A DNA stretch of 64,000 bases from Marinilactibacillus sp. Marseille-P9653 (GCF_916618885.1 NZ_CAKAKH010000001.1:62001-126000), one strand, 5' to 3'. Shown: positions 45,719-55,704, numbered from the stretch's first letter. The notes: generated by a model from the letters alone, not told the origin. Made by a program: numbers and translations.

Positions 45719-46984
45719 AAGTTAGCCACTTAGGCTAACCTACAAAAAACGCCATGTGAATTTCATGTTATATTGAAGTTACCGCTAACTCTCAATAGAC
45801 AGGATGAATTCACATGACGCACTCTAACGATAACACATCAGCACGTAAGGGAAAACACTTATCTTATTCAGAACGGTCTCAAATTGCTATTTTAAAAACT
45901 GAGAACTACTCCAATCGTCAAATTGCGAATGCACTGGGACGTGTCCCGCAAACCATCAATAGTGAAATCCATCGTGGAACTATCACTCAACTTAAACGCC
46001 AAAAGCAAAACGGCAAAGTTTATGATTACTATACGACTATCTACGATCCCGATACCGGACAAGCAGCTTACGATAGGCTTCGATTGAACTGTGGCCGTCG
46101 GCCAAAATGGGCTGACACGGATGCATTTATTGAGTGGGCAGATGATAAATTGATACTAGAAAAGTGGTCTCCGGACGTGGTCATTGGTTTTGCTAAAACA
46201 CATGACTTGTTTGACTCTTCTATTATTCCTTGTACAACGACTCTTTATGGATGGATTGACAAAGGTATCATGAGAACCAAGAATATGGATCTACTTGAAA
46301 AACTATCACGAAAACCAAAAGACACTTCTTATAGAGGACGAACAAACAAACGGATTTTAGGCCAATCTATTGAACAAAGACCTCCAGAAATTGATAATAG
46401 ACAGACTTTTGGACACTGGGAAATCGATACAGTTGTCGGAAATAAAGTGAAAACCGATTCGGTTTTATTGACGTTAGTTGAACGTCAAACACGCTTTGAA
46501 ATCATCCTTAAGCTCAGAGGTAAAGATAAAGAATCCGTTGATCAGGCAATCCAACAATTACGGCTTAAAGCCGGCGATACCTTTTCTAAAGTATTTAAGA
46601 CCATCACCTCGGATAATGGATCTGAGTTTGCAGGGCTTCACGAAGCGCTGAAAGAGACACTTGAAGTGTATTTTAGTCATCCGTATGCTTCGTGGGAAAG
46701 AGGCACAAGCGAGAACCAGCATAAATTTATCCGCCGATTTATTCCAAAAGGTAAAGCTATCAGTCATTTTAGTGAAACTCAGTGCTTGAGAATACAACAA
46801 TGGATGAATGACTATCCTCGGAAAATACTTGGCTATAAAACCCCTCATGACTGTTTTGCCAATGCTCTACGCTTGTTGTCCCAAGTGGTCTAAGCACGTT
46901 AGTGCTAAAGAAATGACGACTATATCCTTCAACAACCTACTAACAATTAAGGTCAAATATCTTTTTTAACTAGGTGACTAACTT
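45719..46984 (+). mobile_element. IS30-family insertion sequence, 1266 bp
   Basis: Terminal inverted repeats: AAGTTAGCCACTTAG at the left and, inverted, AAGTTAGTCACCTAG at the right. It carries one transposase gene. The left end also holds a perfect hairpin GTTAGCC-ACTTA-GGCTAAC (45721-45739). No clear target duplication is seen. It splits a membrane-protein gene. Confidence 0.9.
45814..46893 (+). CDS. IS30-family transposase
   Basis: 359 aa. An N-terminal HTH_38-type domain (LSYSERSQIAILKTENYSNRQIANALGR) is followed by the DDE core: Asp in GHWEIDTVVG, Asp in TSDNGSEF, Glu in ERGTSENQHKFIRRF. It is full length with no interruption, so the element may be active. Orientation is opposite to the gene it disrupts. 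Confidence 0.96.
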   Translation: MTHSNDNTSARKGKHLSYSERSQIAILKTENYSNRQIANALGRVPQTINSEIHRGTITQLKRQKQNGKVYDYYTTIYDPDTGQAAYDRLRLNCGRRPKWADTDAFIEWADDKLILEKWSPDVVIGFAKTHDLFDSSIIPCTTTLYGWIDKGIMRTKNMDLLEKLSRKPKDTSYRGRTNKRILGQSIEQRPPEIDNRQTFGHWEIDTVVGNKVKTDSVLLTLVERQTRFEIILKLRGKDKESVDQAIQQLRLKAGDTFSKVFKTITSDNGSEFAGLHEALKETLEVYFSHPYASWERGTSENQHKFIRRFIPKGKAISHFSETQCLRIQQWMNDYPRKILGYKTPHDCFANALRLLSQVV

Positions 46985-47491
46985 AAACTTGAAATTTACG
47001 TAAAAAAATTCTCCTTCTGAATACGAAAAGGGTATTAAGAATCTTTCGCCTTTCACTTTTGCATCGATCTTCACGACATCTTTGTATGTAAATTCGCGTC
47101 CTAGTGGATGTAAAAAAGAGTGATCAATGATTTTGTCAGGGGTTATCACAGTGACCGCTGTGATCATGCTATAAAAACAAAAGAGAATTATGGCGATAAT
47201 AGACCTTATTATGGGTTTTCTAAATTTTTCGACAAAGGTGATTTTCAAAAGAACCGACTTGATATGATCTCTGAAAGGTTTGTGGAATAAGTAATATAAA
47301 CCGATAATCAAGGCTAATTCAACAATCACAACCACTGTATTCACAGAAAAATTAACTGTCCACAGTAAAAAGTCATCGGGCACCAGTACGATACGTTGAA
47401 TATAACCAAATAATAGGTAACCAATTATCGTAAGAATAAAAGCAACGAAAATTAAAAATAGTCCTTTTAAAGCAGATGAAATTTTTTCCAA
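46985..47491 (-). pseudogene. 5' fragment of a four-helix membrane-protein gene cut by IS30
   Basis: Starts at a TTG (47491) with AAGGAG about 12 bases upstream. Four hydrophobic segments (about 8-30, 42-66, 92-115 and a weaker one at about 70-85) lead into an outside domain ending PFSYSEGEFFYVNFKF at the IS30 edge; the last few residues up to a stop come from the IS. The rest of the gene is at 45461-45718. Intact length would be about 255 aa. Function unknown. Confidence 0.78.
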
Positions 47492-47617
47492 ATAAGAAAC
47501 AACTCCTTATATTTATCTATCGCAATTTAAGCTTAGCATATCCTTAAATCATTCTGCTGACAAGTTTCAAAAGATCATTTTATAAAATACTAAAAGTTAA
47601 GCGTTTTTTCGCAAGTA

Positions 47618-47656
47618 AGTCATATCAGTAATCCTTTTTTCTGATATGATATGACT
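47618..47656 (+). promoter_or_regulatory. Inverted repeat in the fabV promoter region
   Basis: AGTCATATCA (47618-47627) and TGATATGACT (47647-47656) are perfect 10-base inverted repeats around 19 bases, with an inner CTGATAT repeat. It overlaps the likely -10 (TATGAT) about 30 bases before the fabV start, so it could be an operator. It does not look like the usual FabT box. Confidence 0.45.
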
Positions 47657-47683
47657 ATAACAAGTTAATGGAGGAAATGAATC

Positions 47684-48880
47684 ATGTTGGAATTCAAACA
47701 AAATATTCGAGGAAACGTTGCCTTGGGTATCAATCCGGTTGGACTTAAACAAGAAGTACAAAATCAAATCAATTACGTTAAAAATAAAGGATCATTTGAA
47801 GGTCCTAAAAAAGTATTGATCATTGGCGCATCATCAAGCTATGGCTTAGCAACGAGGATCAGTCTGGCATTCGGTACAGGCGCAGATACAATTGGGGTTT
47901 CTTTTGAAAAAGGACCTAAAAGTGCGCGTTCATTAGGAACAGCTGGCTGGTATAATAACATTGCTTTCAAAGAAGCTGCTGAAAAAGAAGGCCTTGTGGC
48001 GAAAAACTTCGTACAAGATGCCTTTAGCCATGAAAGTAAACAAGAAGTCATTGATTATATTAAAAATGAATTCGGCGGCAAAGTCGACTTAGTCGTATAT
48101 AGTCTAGCAAGTGGTCGTAGAAACGATCCTGATACAGGAGAAACGTATATGTCTTCTATCAAGGCCCTTGGTGAACCAGTCGTTGGACCAAACATCAACA
48201 TGCAAGAACAAACTTTCTACACTGAAACACTGGATCCTGCAACTGACCAGGAAATTGCCGATACTGTTAAAGTTATGGGCGGAGAAGACTGGGAATTATG
48301 GATGAAAGCTTTAAAAGAAGCTGGCGTTCTATCTGACGGTGTTCTAACGGCTAATTATTCTTATCTAGGAACAGAATTAAATCACCCTTACTACGGTGGC
48401 GGTACACTTGGCCGTGCCAAAGCAGATTGTGATGAAAAAGCAGAAAATATCAATGAATTATTAACAGATATCAATGGTAAAGCGCTGATTGTTGTCGCAA
48501 CGGCTGTAACCACTAAAGCGAGTTCTGTAATTCCATTCTTCCCTGTGTACTGCATTGGTCTGTATAAAATCATGGAAGAAAAAGGCACCCACGAAACGCC
48601 AATTATGCACCAAGACCGTATTTACCGTGAAATGATTTACGGCAACAAACCTGAATACGATGAAGTGGGCCGTCTAAGACCTGATAGCTGGGAACTAGAC
48701 AGTGATACACAAGCAAAAACAAAAGAATTGATCCTAGAGTTAAACGAAGATAACTTCAATTCTGATAAAACAGCTTACGATTTATTTTACAAAGAATTCT
48801 CAAACTTAAGTGGTTTCATGGTCGACAATTACACAGAACAAGACGTTACTTTAGAAGAATTAAAAGCACTAGAATATTAA
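47684..48880 (+). CDS. fabV: Enoyl-ACP reductase FabV (NADH-dependent)
   Basis: 398 aa. Reduces trans-2-enoyl-ACP in the last step of each fatty-acid elongation round. The long SDR-like protein has the NAD motif IGASSSYGLATR near 48. The catalytic pair fits the FabV pattern Y-x8-K with Tyr237 and Lys246 in YYGGGTLGRAK. VKNFVQDAFS and QDRIYREMIYGN are family typical. FabV enzymes tolerate triclosan better than FabI. It is alone rather than in a fab operon. TGGAGG precedes the ATG. Confidence 0.95.
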   Translation: MLEFKQNIRGNVALGINPVGLKQEVQNQINYVKNKGSFEGPKKVLIIGASSSYGLATRISLAFGTGADTIGVSFEKGPKSARSLGTAGWYNNIAFKEAAEKEGLVAKNFVQDAFSHESKQEVIDYIKNEFGGKVDLVVYSLASGRRNDPDTGETYMSSIKALGEPVVGPNINMQEQTFYTETLDPATDQEIADTVKVMGGEDWELWMKALKEAGVLSDGVLTANYSYLGTELNHPYYGGGTLGRAKADCDEKAENINELLTDINGKALIVVATAVTTKASSVIPFFPVYCIGLYKIMEEKGTHETPIMHQDRIYREMIYGNKPEYDEVGRLRPDSWELDSDTQAKTKELILELNEDNFNSDKTAYDLFYKEFSNLSGFMVDNYTEQDVTLEELKALEY

Positions 48881-48883
48881 ATC

Positions 48884-48918
48884 AAAAGGGTTATGGCGAT
48901 TGAAGCCATAACCCTTTT
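48884..48918. terminator. Bidirectional terminator after fabV
   Basis: AAAAGGGTTATGGC and GCCATAACCCTTTT, perfect 14-base arms, 7-base loop. Confidence 0.92.
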
Positions 48919-48936
48919 CGTTTCTATTCGTTCAAC

Positions 48937-49245
48937 TTATTCTTCCCAGTGACAGGATTTTAACTCGACCTGTATCTCATTCTTCATCGGTACATCTTCG
49001 GCTTCCAGTAGTTCTCTTTGTTCCTTCCATCCCGGTGCCAACCTACCAGCATGATTGACCACTCTGTGACACGGATAGCTACCGTAAAACTCTGACATAC
49101 TCAACACTCTACCTACAAGACGAGCGTTCTTTTCTCTACCAATCAATCTGGCAATCTGACCATACGTTGCAACTTTTCCCTCAGGGATCTCATCGACTAC
49201 CGAGAGTACCTCATAAATCAGTTCTTTGTTCAAAATTAGACCCAT
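48937..49245 (-). CDS. Short MGMT-family protein (O6-alkylguanine-DNA alkyltransferase-like)
   Basis: 102 aa from the ATG at 49245; GAGG is 9 bases upstream. This is only the DNA-binding/active-site domain: the helix-turn-helix KVATYGQIARLIG, the Arg finger region ARLVGRVL, and the active-site motif PCHRVV with Cys present. Alkyltransferase-like (ATL) proteins have Trp in place of this Cys, so this could still accept an alkyl group. It lacks the N-terminal domain of Ada or Ogt. Probably DNA alkyl-damage recognition or repair. Confidence 0.85.
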   Translation of the reverse strand: MGLILNKELIYEVLSVVDEIPEGKVATYGQIARLIGREKNARLVGRVLSMSEFYGSYPCHRVVNHAGRLAPGWKEQRELLEAEDVPMKNEIQVELKSCHWEE

Positions 49246-49333
49246 TTTCTTACACCTCAACTCTAATCATAGCATACTAGGTTCAAAGTATTTTGGTATG
49301 ATTTAATTGCTAATGATTATATATAACCTATTT

Positions 49334-49381
49334 AAAAAACGTACCGCTAAAAAATCCCGTAAGGATCTTATAGCGGTACGT
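49334..49381 (-). terminator. Terminator after the cation/proton antiporter gene
   Basis: On the minus strand ACGTACCGCTA pairs with TAGCGGTACGT and is followed by TTTTT; the inner loop also has partial pairing. Confidence 0.75.
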
Positions 49382-49431
49382 CTACGCTTCGCTCATTGCA
49401 TACAATCATCTAATAATCAGTTATAGCATTA

Positions 49432-51426
49432 TTACATTTCTTCAGGATAATACACAATAAAACTTTTTGGTTTTACTTTAGCCAGACTCTTTGGTAATTC
49501 TTCAAGTTGAGGATGCCAAGCAATGGTTCCTTTTCGTGCACTCATGATTACAACAATATCATCATCTTTTAGATTATACACGTATGTCTCTTGTAAGGTT
49601 TTCCAATCTTCTATCTCTCTTGTTTCGACTGGCGGATCCGGCTTAATCTTGTTCATATGATCCTCATAAATACTTTTAGCATCTTCAATAACCAATACTA
49701 ATAGAGAAGCACTTAGGCGGACTGCTAGTGTTTTAACCTTTTCAATCGCCTTACTGAACCCTCCTTTACGGTCCGCGCCTCGAGGAATAATTAAAACAAT
49801 GCGTCTGGTAATCTCTAAAGGATGATCCAGCTTCGTTACCAGTATGGACTGTGTTGTTTGTTCAACGACACGATCAATCACATTTCCAAATACTTGATTG
49901 AACTTTCTTTCTGCGTTCCATCCAATAACTACGGTATCGATTCGTCTTTCTGCCATCGCTCTTATAATACCGTTAGAGACATTCTGATCTACTCGTGTCA
50001 TCGGAAGAATTGGAATTTCAGCACCAGAGGCATACATTAACGCGTGTCCTAACATTTTCTCTGCATTTGCTACTTCATCACGTGCTGCATTGATATCTTT
50101 TTGAACAACGGTTAAAGGATGCAAGGCCTCTTCATACGTATTAGACTCCCTAATCATACTTGCAAGATCAATTAGAGACTCCATCGTATTAAGGTTCGCA
50201 ATGGGAATAAGAATACGTTCTGGGTTTATGTCTTGTCCTATTATACTCGGTTGTCTTTCTTCGTTGAGCGCAACTTGTCTACCGTATTTTTCTACAACAT
50301 ACGATCCAAAGAAACAAGTTAACAGTATCATGATGATAACGGCATTTACAGTCATCTGATCCAATAAACCTACCCTATAACCCACCAACGTAGAAGCAAG
50401 CGTTGCCGCTGCTTGTGGGGTAGTCAAACCAATCATCACGTTGCGTTCTTCAGGCGAATATCCATAAACCTTACTTACAATAAATGGCGCCACAGCTTTT
50501 CCTATGAATACAGAACCCACAATAGCTGCTGTAACCACCCATGCTTTCGGATTGTTAAATAATACACTCAAATCCATCAGCATGCCGACTGATAACAAAA
50601 AGAACGGAATAAATATGGCATTTCCTAAAAAGCGAATCCGATTCATCAACGTTCCATAATCAAGTACAAATCGATTAAGTGCTAGTCCCGCCAGAAAAGC
50701 CCCAATTAATGGCTGCATGCCAATCAAGATAGCTAGAGAACTTGAAAAGAATAGTATAACCATTACATAAGAGAAGGTTGTAATACCTTCGTTTTCTGAA
50801 TTTCTGAAATACCATTTTGACAATTTTGGAACGCCTAGCATAATTAATAAAGCAAATCCCACCAGTGATAAAAGCATAGTTAACCAAAACTGTAAGGTTA
50901 ACTGTCCTTCTGTTGAGCCAGTAACAATGGCTAGTATCAACAAAGCAAATGTATCAGTTAAGAGTGTCCCTCCCACCGCTGTTGTAACAGCTTTGTTCTT
51001 TGAGATACCCATTGCACTTGCAATCGGATAGGCCAGTAATGTATGGGAGCCTATTATGGAGCCAAGTAGGATAGATCCTGTTAAGTTATATCCCAAAACG
51101 ACTCCTACAACTGTACCTAGTATTAAAGGGATGTTAAAAGATAAGGAACCAAATAAAAGACTCCTATTTCGGTATTTCTTGAATCCATCGATATCCAGTT
51201 CTAGACCGGCAATGAATATAATGAATAATAACCCTATATTGCCTAGTAGCTCAATCGTCTGATCTCTTTCTAAGATTTGTAAACCATATGGGCCGACTAT
51301 AATTCCTGCTAATATTGGACCGATTATTCCTGGTATCTTAAACTTTTTCATAATTAATGGAGCAATGAAAAAAAGAATCATTGCCGAGGTAAAAATCAAA
51401 ACGGGATCTTCAATCGGAAGTTTCAT
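49432..51426 (-). CDS. CPA2-family cation/proton antiporter with C-terminal cytoplasmic domain
   Basis: 664 aa. Twelve or so membrane helices in residues 1-385, with GPILAGIIVGPYGL, FIIFIAGLELD and LTDTFALLILAIV as family marks (KefB/NapA-like fold). A cytoplasmic half (400-664) looks like paired universal-stress-protein-like domains (for example DTVVIGWNAERKFNQVFGNV). It exchanges Na+ or K+ for H+. The 51427-51780 gap upstream has no feature I can support beyond AT-rich DNA. Confidence 0.88.
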   Translation of the reverse strand: MKLPIEDPVLIFTSAMILFFIAPLIMKKFKIPGIIGPILAGIIVGPYGLQILERDQTIELLGNIGLLFIIFIAGLELDIDGFKKYRNRSLLFGSLSFNIPLILGTVVGVVLGYNLTGSILLGSIIGSHTLLAYPIASAMGISKNKAVTTAVGGTLLTDTFALLILAIVTGSTEGQLTLQFWLTMLLSLVGFALLIMLGVPKLSKWYFRNSENEGITTFSYVMVILFFSSSLAILIGMQPLIGAFLAGLALNRFVLDYGTLMNRIRFLGNAIFIPFFLLSVGMLMDLSVLFNNPKAWVVTAAIVGSVFIGKAVAPFIVSKVYGYSPEERNVMIGLTTPQAAATLASTLVGYRVGLLDQMTVNAVIIMILLTCFFGSYVVEKYGRQVALNEERQPSIIGQDINPERILIPIANLNTMESLIDLASMIRESNTYEEALHPLTVVQKDINAARDEVANAEKMLGHALMYASGAEIPILPMTRVDQNVSNGIIRAMAERRIDTVVIGWNAERKFNQVFGNVIDRVVEQTTQSILVTKLDHPLEITRRIVLIIPRGADRKGGFSKAIEKVKTLAVRLSASLLVLVIEDAKSIYEDHMNKIKPDPPVETREIEDWKTLQETYVYNLKDDDIVVIMSARKGTIAWHPQLEELPKSLAKVKPKSFIVYYPEEM

Positions 51427-51780
51427 TTATAAATTCCTCACTAAGACTACAAAGTAGAATTTGATAAGAATATATACTAACATATTTCCTGACTACCGCA
51501 ACCCTGTTTGTCCGGTATTCTTATAATTCCAATATATCTTTCTAAAAAGACTTTTTTCATTAAAACATTCATTCGTTTTCAAAACGCATACGTGGATTAT
51601 TCGGTTAATATTGTATCAACACTAAATCTTAAAATATTATCCTTTTTTTTACTTTTCAATGCTTAATTTCCTTCCTGGTAATTCTGTCTCTAAGTTCTTT
51701 TATTTTCTCTATTTTACTATCTGTGTTAAAAATAATATGCAGATCATTCAAGGAAACACGTAGTGAAGGAGATTAAACCT

Positions 51781-53112
51781 ATGGTAAAAGAATTTGATGT
51801 CGTCGTTATTGGTAGTGGGGTTTCCGGAATGGGAACAGCTTCTAGTCTAGCCTCCGCAGGTAAGAACGTTGCTATAATAGAGGAAAGTTTATGGGGCGGG
51901 ACTTGTCCGAATCGAGGCTGTGATCCGAAAAAAGTACTCGTATCAGCGGTTGAAGCAAGAGTTCACGTCAACCAACTACAAGGAAAAGGACTCAATTCAG
52001 CTCCTAAAGTAAATTGGCCAGAACTTATGGCATTTAAAGAAACATTCACTTCTCCCGTTCCTGAACAGATGAAGAGTAGTCTAGAATCTTCTGGTGTAGA
52101 AACATTCACTGGGAAAGCGACCTTCATTGACGAAAACCATTTAGAGGTAAATGGCGATGAATTGAAAGCAACTCACTTTATCCTCGCTGCTGGGGCACGA
52201 CCTTCTATATTGGACATTGAAGGAAAAGAGCATTTTTTGACCAGCGACGATTTCTTATCTCTTCCAGAAATGCCTGAGACAATCACTTTGGTAGGTGGAG
52301 GGTACATCGCTTTTGAGTTTGCAGCAATTGCTAATGCAGCTGGCTCTAGAGTTCACGTCATTCAACATAACGATAGACCACTTAAAGACTTCAATCAAGA
52401 ACTTGTCGAACAGTTAGTTAAACAACTTGAAGCTAAAGGTGTTAAATTCCACTTCAACATAGATATTTCTAAAGTTGAAAAAACCTCTATTGGTTATGCA
52501 TTAACAGATGATTCCGATTTTGAATTAAACACAGACCTAGTCTTCTGTACAACCGGAAGAATTCCGAACACAGATACGCTGAAACTCGAAAATGCCGGTG
52601 TAGAGTATGACAAAAAAGGGATCAAGGTCAATAAGTACCTTCAATCAAGCAATCCAGCTATTTTTGCCATCGGAGACATCTTATCTAAGAGCCAACCGAA
52701 ACTAACGCCTGTGTGTACGTTTGAGGCCAATTACGTCGTCTCTTATATGACTGGGAAAACGACAGAACCGATAGCTTATCCAAGTATTCCCACAATGGTA
52801 TTCTCTGGTCCTAAAATGGCTCAAATCGGCATGATGGTAGACGAAACCAATGATGATTACGAATTGTCTACAATTGACGCTACCCAGTGGTTCAATTACC
52901 GCAGAACCAACGAACCTATTTCAACAATCAAAATCGTGAAAGACAAACAATCCGGATTATTAGTCGGTGCAGCTTGCTTGAATAACGAAGCAGACGAATT
53001 GATCAATTACTTCAGTCAATTAATCGAGCAAAAGGTTTCAGCTAGTGAACTTGCTAGCCACATCTTTGCTTATCCAACCCCTGCTAGTGATTTACCTTCT
53101 ATTTATTCATGA
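51781..53112 (+). CDS. Pyridine nucleotide-disulfide oxidoreductase, glutathione-reductase-like
   Basis: 443 aa from the ATG at 51781 with AAGGAG 9 bases upstream. FAD motif GSGVSGMGTASSLASAG at 11-27, redox pair Cys42-x4-Cys47 in GGTCPNRGCDPKK, NAD(P) motif VGGGYIAFE near 178, FAD motif FAIGDI near 300. The C-terminal site, normally HPTxSE with a catalytic His, reads AYPTPASD, so His is Tyr. The redox Cys pair remains. Substrate unknown; it could be a low-molecular-weight disulfide or a metal reductase. Confidence 0.87.
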   Translation: MVKEFDVVVIGSGVSGMGTASSLASAGKNVAIIEESLWGGTCPNRGCDPKKVLVSAVEARVHVNQLQGKGLNSAPKVNWPELMAFKETFTSPVPEQMKSSLESSGVETFTGKATFIDENHLEVNGDELKATHFILAAGARPSILDIEGKEHFLTSDDFLSLPEMPETITLVGGGYIAFEFAAIANAAGSRVHVIQHNDRPLKDFNQELVEQLVKQLEAKGVKFHFNIDISKVEKTSIGYALTDDSDFELNTDLVFCTTGRIPNTDTLKLENAGVEYDKKGIKVNKYLQSSNPAIFAIGDILSKSQPKLTPVCTFEANYVVSYMTGKTTEPIAYPSIPTMVFSGPKMAQIGMMVDETNDDYELSTIDATQWFNYRRTNEPISTIKIVKDKQSGLLVGAACLNNEADELINYFSQLIEQKVSASELASHIFAYPTPASDLPSIYS

Positions 53113-53124
53113 TAGAAATAAAAG

Positions 53125-53166
53125 AAAATGTCGATTCTCTAATTGAATAGGGAATCGACATTTTTA
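53125..53166. terminator. Terminator between the oxidoreductase and GGDEF-EAL genes
   Basis: AAAATGTCGATTC and GAATCGACATTTT pair perfectly, then T residues; convergent genes. Confidence 0.85.
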
Positions 53167-53201
53167 ATTTATTCAAATACTAAATACAGTTTAGCCGTTG
53201 C

Positions 53202-55460
53202 TTAAAGCTGTTTTCTTTTTAGTAGTTCTTCAAGCTGACTGGGTTCAACAGGTTTCGAGAAGAGATAACCCTGACCAATCTTGCATCTACTTTCAATTAA
53301 CTTCATCAGCTGATATTCCGTTTCTACTCCTTCAGCCACTACATCTAATTTTAGATTCTCTCCTAATGTGATGATAGTCTTTACCATATCTATTTGGTTG
53401 TTGTTTTGGTTGTCATCTTTGATACCGGTTATAAAAGATTTATCTAGTTTAATGGTATCAATTGGTAGTTGTTGAATGACAGTTAATGAAGAGTAGCCTG
53501 TTCCAAAGTCATCGATGGCAATTTCTATACCCATTTCTCTGATTTGATGTAGCACTTCACTCGTTTCGCTCGTATTTTGCATAATGCTTTCAGTAACTTC
53601 TATTTCTAAATAATGCGGCTGTAGACCAGATTCTTCAAGTGCCTTTTCAATAATCATCAAGAGTCCACCATGCTGAAATTGCTTAACCGATACATTGACG
53701 CAGACTTTTATCGCGGGTAATCCTTTTTCTTGCCAAATTTTGTTTTGCTTGCAGGCATTCCTTAGAACCCATTCTCCAATGGCTACAACTTGCCCTGTTT
53801 CTTCTGCAATAGGAATAAACTCTTCAGGAGAAATCCATCCAAATTCTGGGTGATTCCAACGGAGTAAAGCTTCCATCCCAATCATTTCTCTGGATAATAA
53901 GTCTACTTTCGGCTGATAATACAACTTGAATTGATTCTTTTCTAGCCCTTTTCTTAAATCACTTTCGATTCTCAACCGACGCCCCATTACCTCGCTTAAA
54001 TCATCATCATAATATTTGAAGCCATTCTTTCCACTATCTTTAGCCAAGTACATTGCCGTATCCGCAAATTTGAATAGTTCTTCGTAGGATTTGCCGTTTT
54101 TTGGAAAAACACTAATACCTATACTGGCTGTAAGACTAACTTCATAATCATTAATCTTAAATGGTTTTTGAATATTTTGAAGAATCTTCTCTGCCATTCC
54201 CTTACATCTCGAATCTGTTTTCTGAAGAATAATGACTGCAAATTCATCCCCACCCAATCTAAAGACCTGCATATCAGGCTCAAGGACTTCTTCTATACGT
54301 TTTGCAGCTTTTACTAAAATTTCGTCTCCAATTTGATGACCGAGTGTATCATTGGCAACTTTAAATCGATCGAGATCAATTAATAACAATGAAATTTCTC
54401 TATCTTGTACTCTTTCCATTTCAAGTTCAAGTGTTTCTGTGAATTTAGCCCGATTGCTTAGATTGGTCAGAGGATCATGATAAGCTAAATAACTATATTC
54501 GTCTATTAACTCCCCATTTTCTTTTATGATAAATAATTGACGGATAATAATCATCCCTATTACAATCAGTACACCGAAGCTAAGCGCATTCACAGCCCAA
54601 TCATAACTATTGATGACGAGAATGATTAGCACCAATGTACTAATATAAGGATTAATAACTACTTTCTGTAAATCAAAATCTTCAGTAGATAAGTCTCGTA
54701 CTTCTCTATTCCTCTTTGCATAGTACCCTGTAAGACCAAGCAAGAATGTCCCGATAAGCCAGAAATAATTAACCAAGCTCCCTGGATAATAACTATTGTA
54801 GGTCTCTAAATAAGAATAATACGTATCCCCAATAAAGGTCATCACAAAACCCATTATAAGAAACAACATAACGCTACTTTCTATTTTTTTATGAACCAGA
54901 TAGGAAAGAATAAAAATCATTAATAGGATGCTCAAATTAATAGTTGGGTACATCAAAGTTATGATAATCGCTACTACTGAATGTTCTGCATAATTCACTG
55001 TCGGTTCTATCAGATAGTAAATCGTTATAGCAACTGTAGTAATCATGAAAATCAGAATATTGAAAAAATAGACTTTCTTGAATTTAGTCGTATTGATTCT
55101 CCTAATACGATAAAACAAAGCAACTAGATAAATGATCCTGGCTAATAACCAAAAAAAGAATTCGACACTCGTAGATAAAAATCCTCCATTTATAATTTGC
55201 ATAAATAGCCAAAGTGAGTTTCCAATAAGATAGAACACCGTACCTATACTTAATAAATGCCAAAATATTTTCTGCTGACTATGCGTTTTTTTATATGCTT
55301 TATAGAACTGGATAAAACAAAATGCTACTGCTATTGTTTGAAGGACAAGAATATCTAGGCTTGCCAACCATTCATTGCTTCTAAATAGGATATTCCATCC
55401 TATTAGTATGAATGCATTCACCAATATAAATCCAATGATGTATCGTTTTTCTTTTAGCAT
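53202..55460 (-). CDS. Membrane GGDEF-EAL protein (cyclic di-GMP turnover)
   Basis: 752 aa from the ATG at 55460 (GAGG 8 bases upstream). About eight membrane helices fill residues 5-310. The GGDEF domain has DPLTNLSNRAKF and intact GGDEF near 402. The EAL domain has MEALLRW near 528, and its metal and catalytic residues appear in EVTESIMQN, IDDFGTGYSSL and KLDKSFI; AEGVET is also present. Both halves look active, so it may make or degrade cyclic di-GMP depending on signal. It resembles the 7TM-PAS-GGDEF gene broken at 24895-27977 in role but not in sensor type. Confidence 0.93.
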   Translation of the reverse strand: MLKEKRYIIGFILVNAFILIGWNILFRSNEWLASLDILVLQTIAVAFCFIQFYKAYKKTHSQQKIFWHLLSIGTVFYLIGNSLWLFMQIINGGFLSTSVEFFFWLLARIIYLVALFYRIRRINTTKFKKVYFFNILIFMITTVAITIYYLIEPTVNYAEHSVVAIIITLMYPTINLSILLMIFILSYLVHKKIESSVMLFLIMGFVMTFIGDTYYSYLETYNSYYPGSLVNYFWLIGTFLLGLTGYYAKRNREVRDLSTEDFDLQKVVINPYISTLVLIILVINSYDWAVNALSFGVLIVIGMIIIRQLFIIKENGELIDEYSYLAYHDPLTNLSNRAKFTETLELEMERVQDREISLLLIDLDRFKVANDTLGHQIGDEILVKAAKRIEEVLEPDMQVFRLGGDEFAVIILQKTDSRCKGMAEKILQNIQKPFKINDYEVSLTASIGISVFPKNGKSYEELFKFADTAMYLAKDSGKNGFKYYDDDLSEVMGRRLRIESDLRKGLEKNQFKLYYQPKVDLLSREMIGMEALLRWNHPEFGWISPEEFIPIAEETGQVVAIGEWVLRNACKQNKIWQEKGLPAIKVCVNVSVKQFQHGGLLMIIEKALEESGLQPHYLEIEVTESIMQNTSETSEVLHQIREMGIEIAIDDFGTGYSSLTVIQQLPIDTIKLDKSFITGIKDDNQNNNQIDMVKTIITLGENLKLDVVAEGVETEYQLMKLIESRCKIGQGYLFSKPVEPSQLEELLKRKQL

Positions 55461-55630
55461 TGTCCCTTCCTCAACCCCTAATTTTGACATGCCTTTTTCA
55501 AATAATTGTCTTTTACTTTTTTAAGAGTGCTTTTGATAGCATTCAAAGATCTTAACTTTTATTATACAACAAGCGCTTCAAAATGTAGTCTAATCAACAT
55601 CTCTACTCAAAAATGATTAGCGGATAGAAC

Positions 55631-55670
55631 AAAAAAAGGAAACTCCGTAAATCTTTGGAGTCCCTTTTGA
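55631..55670 (-). terminator. Terminator after the DUF3221-like lipoprotein gene
   Basis: On the minus strand GGGACTCC pairs with GGAGTTTCC imperfectly around AAAGATTTAC, then TTTTTTT. Confidence 0.65.
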
Positions 55671-55704
55671 ATTGAAACTATATCAAGTTCAATCAGAATT
55701 TATT

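Noticed and set aside
45461-47491. Toxin-antitoxin or two separate small genes on either side of IS30
   Set aside because: The fragments join in frame when the IS is removed and the 3' part has no ribosome site, so one split gene explains both.
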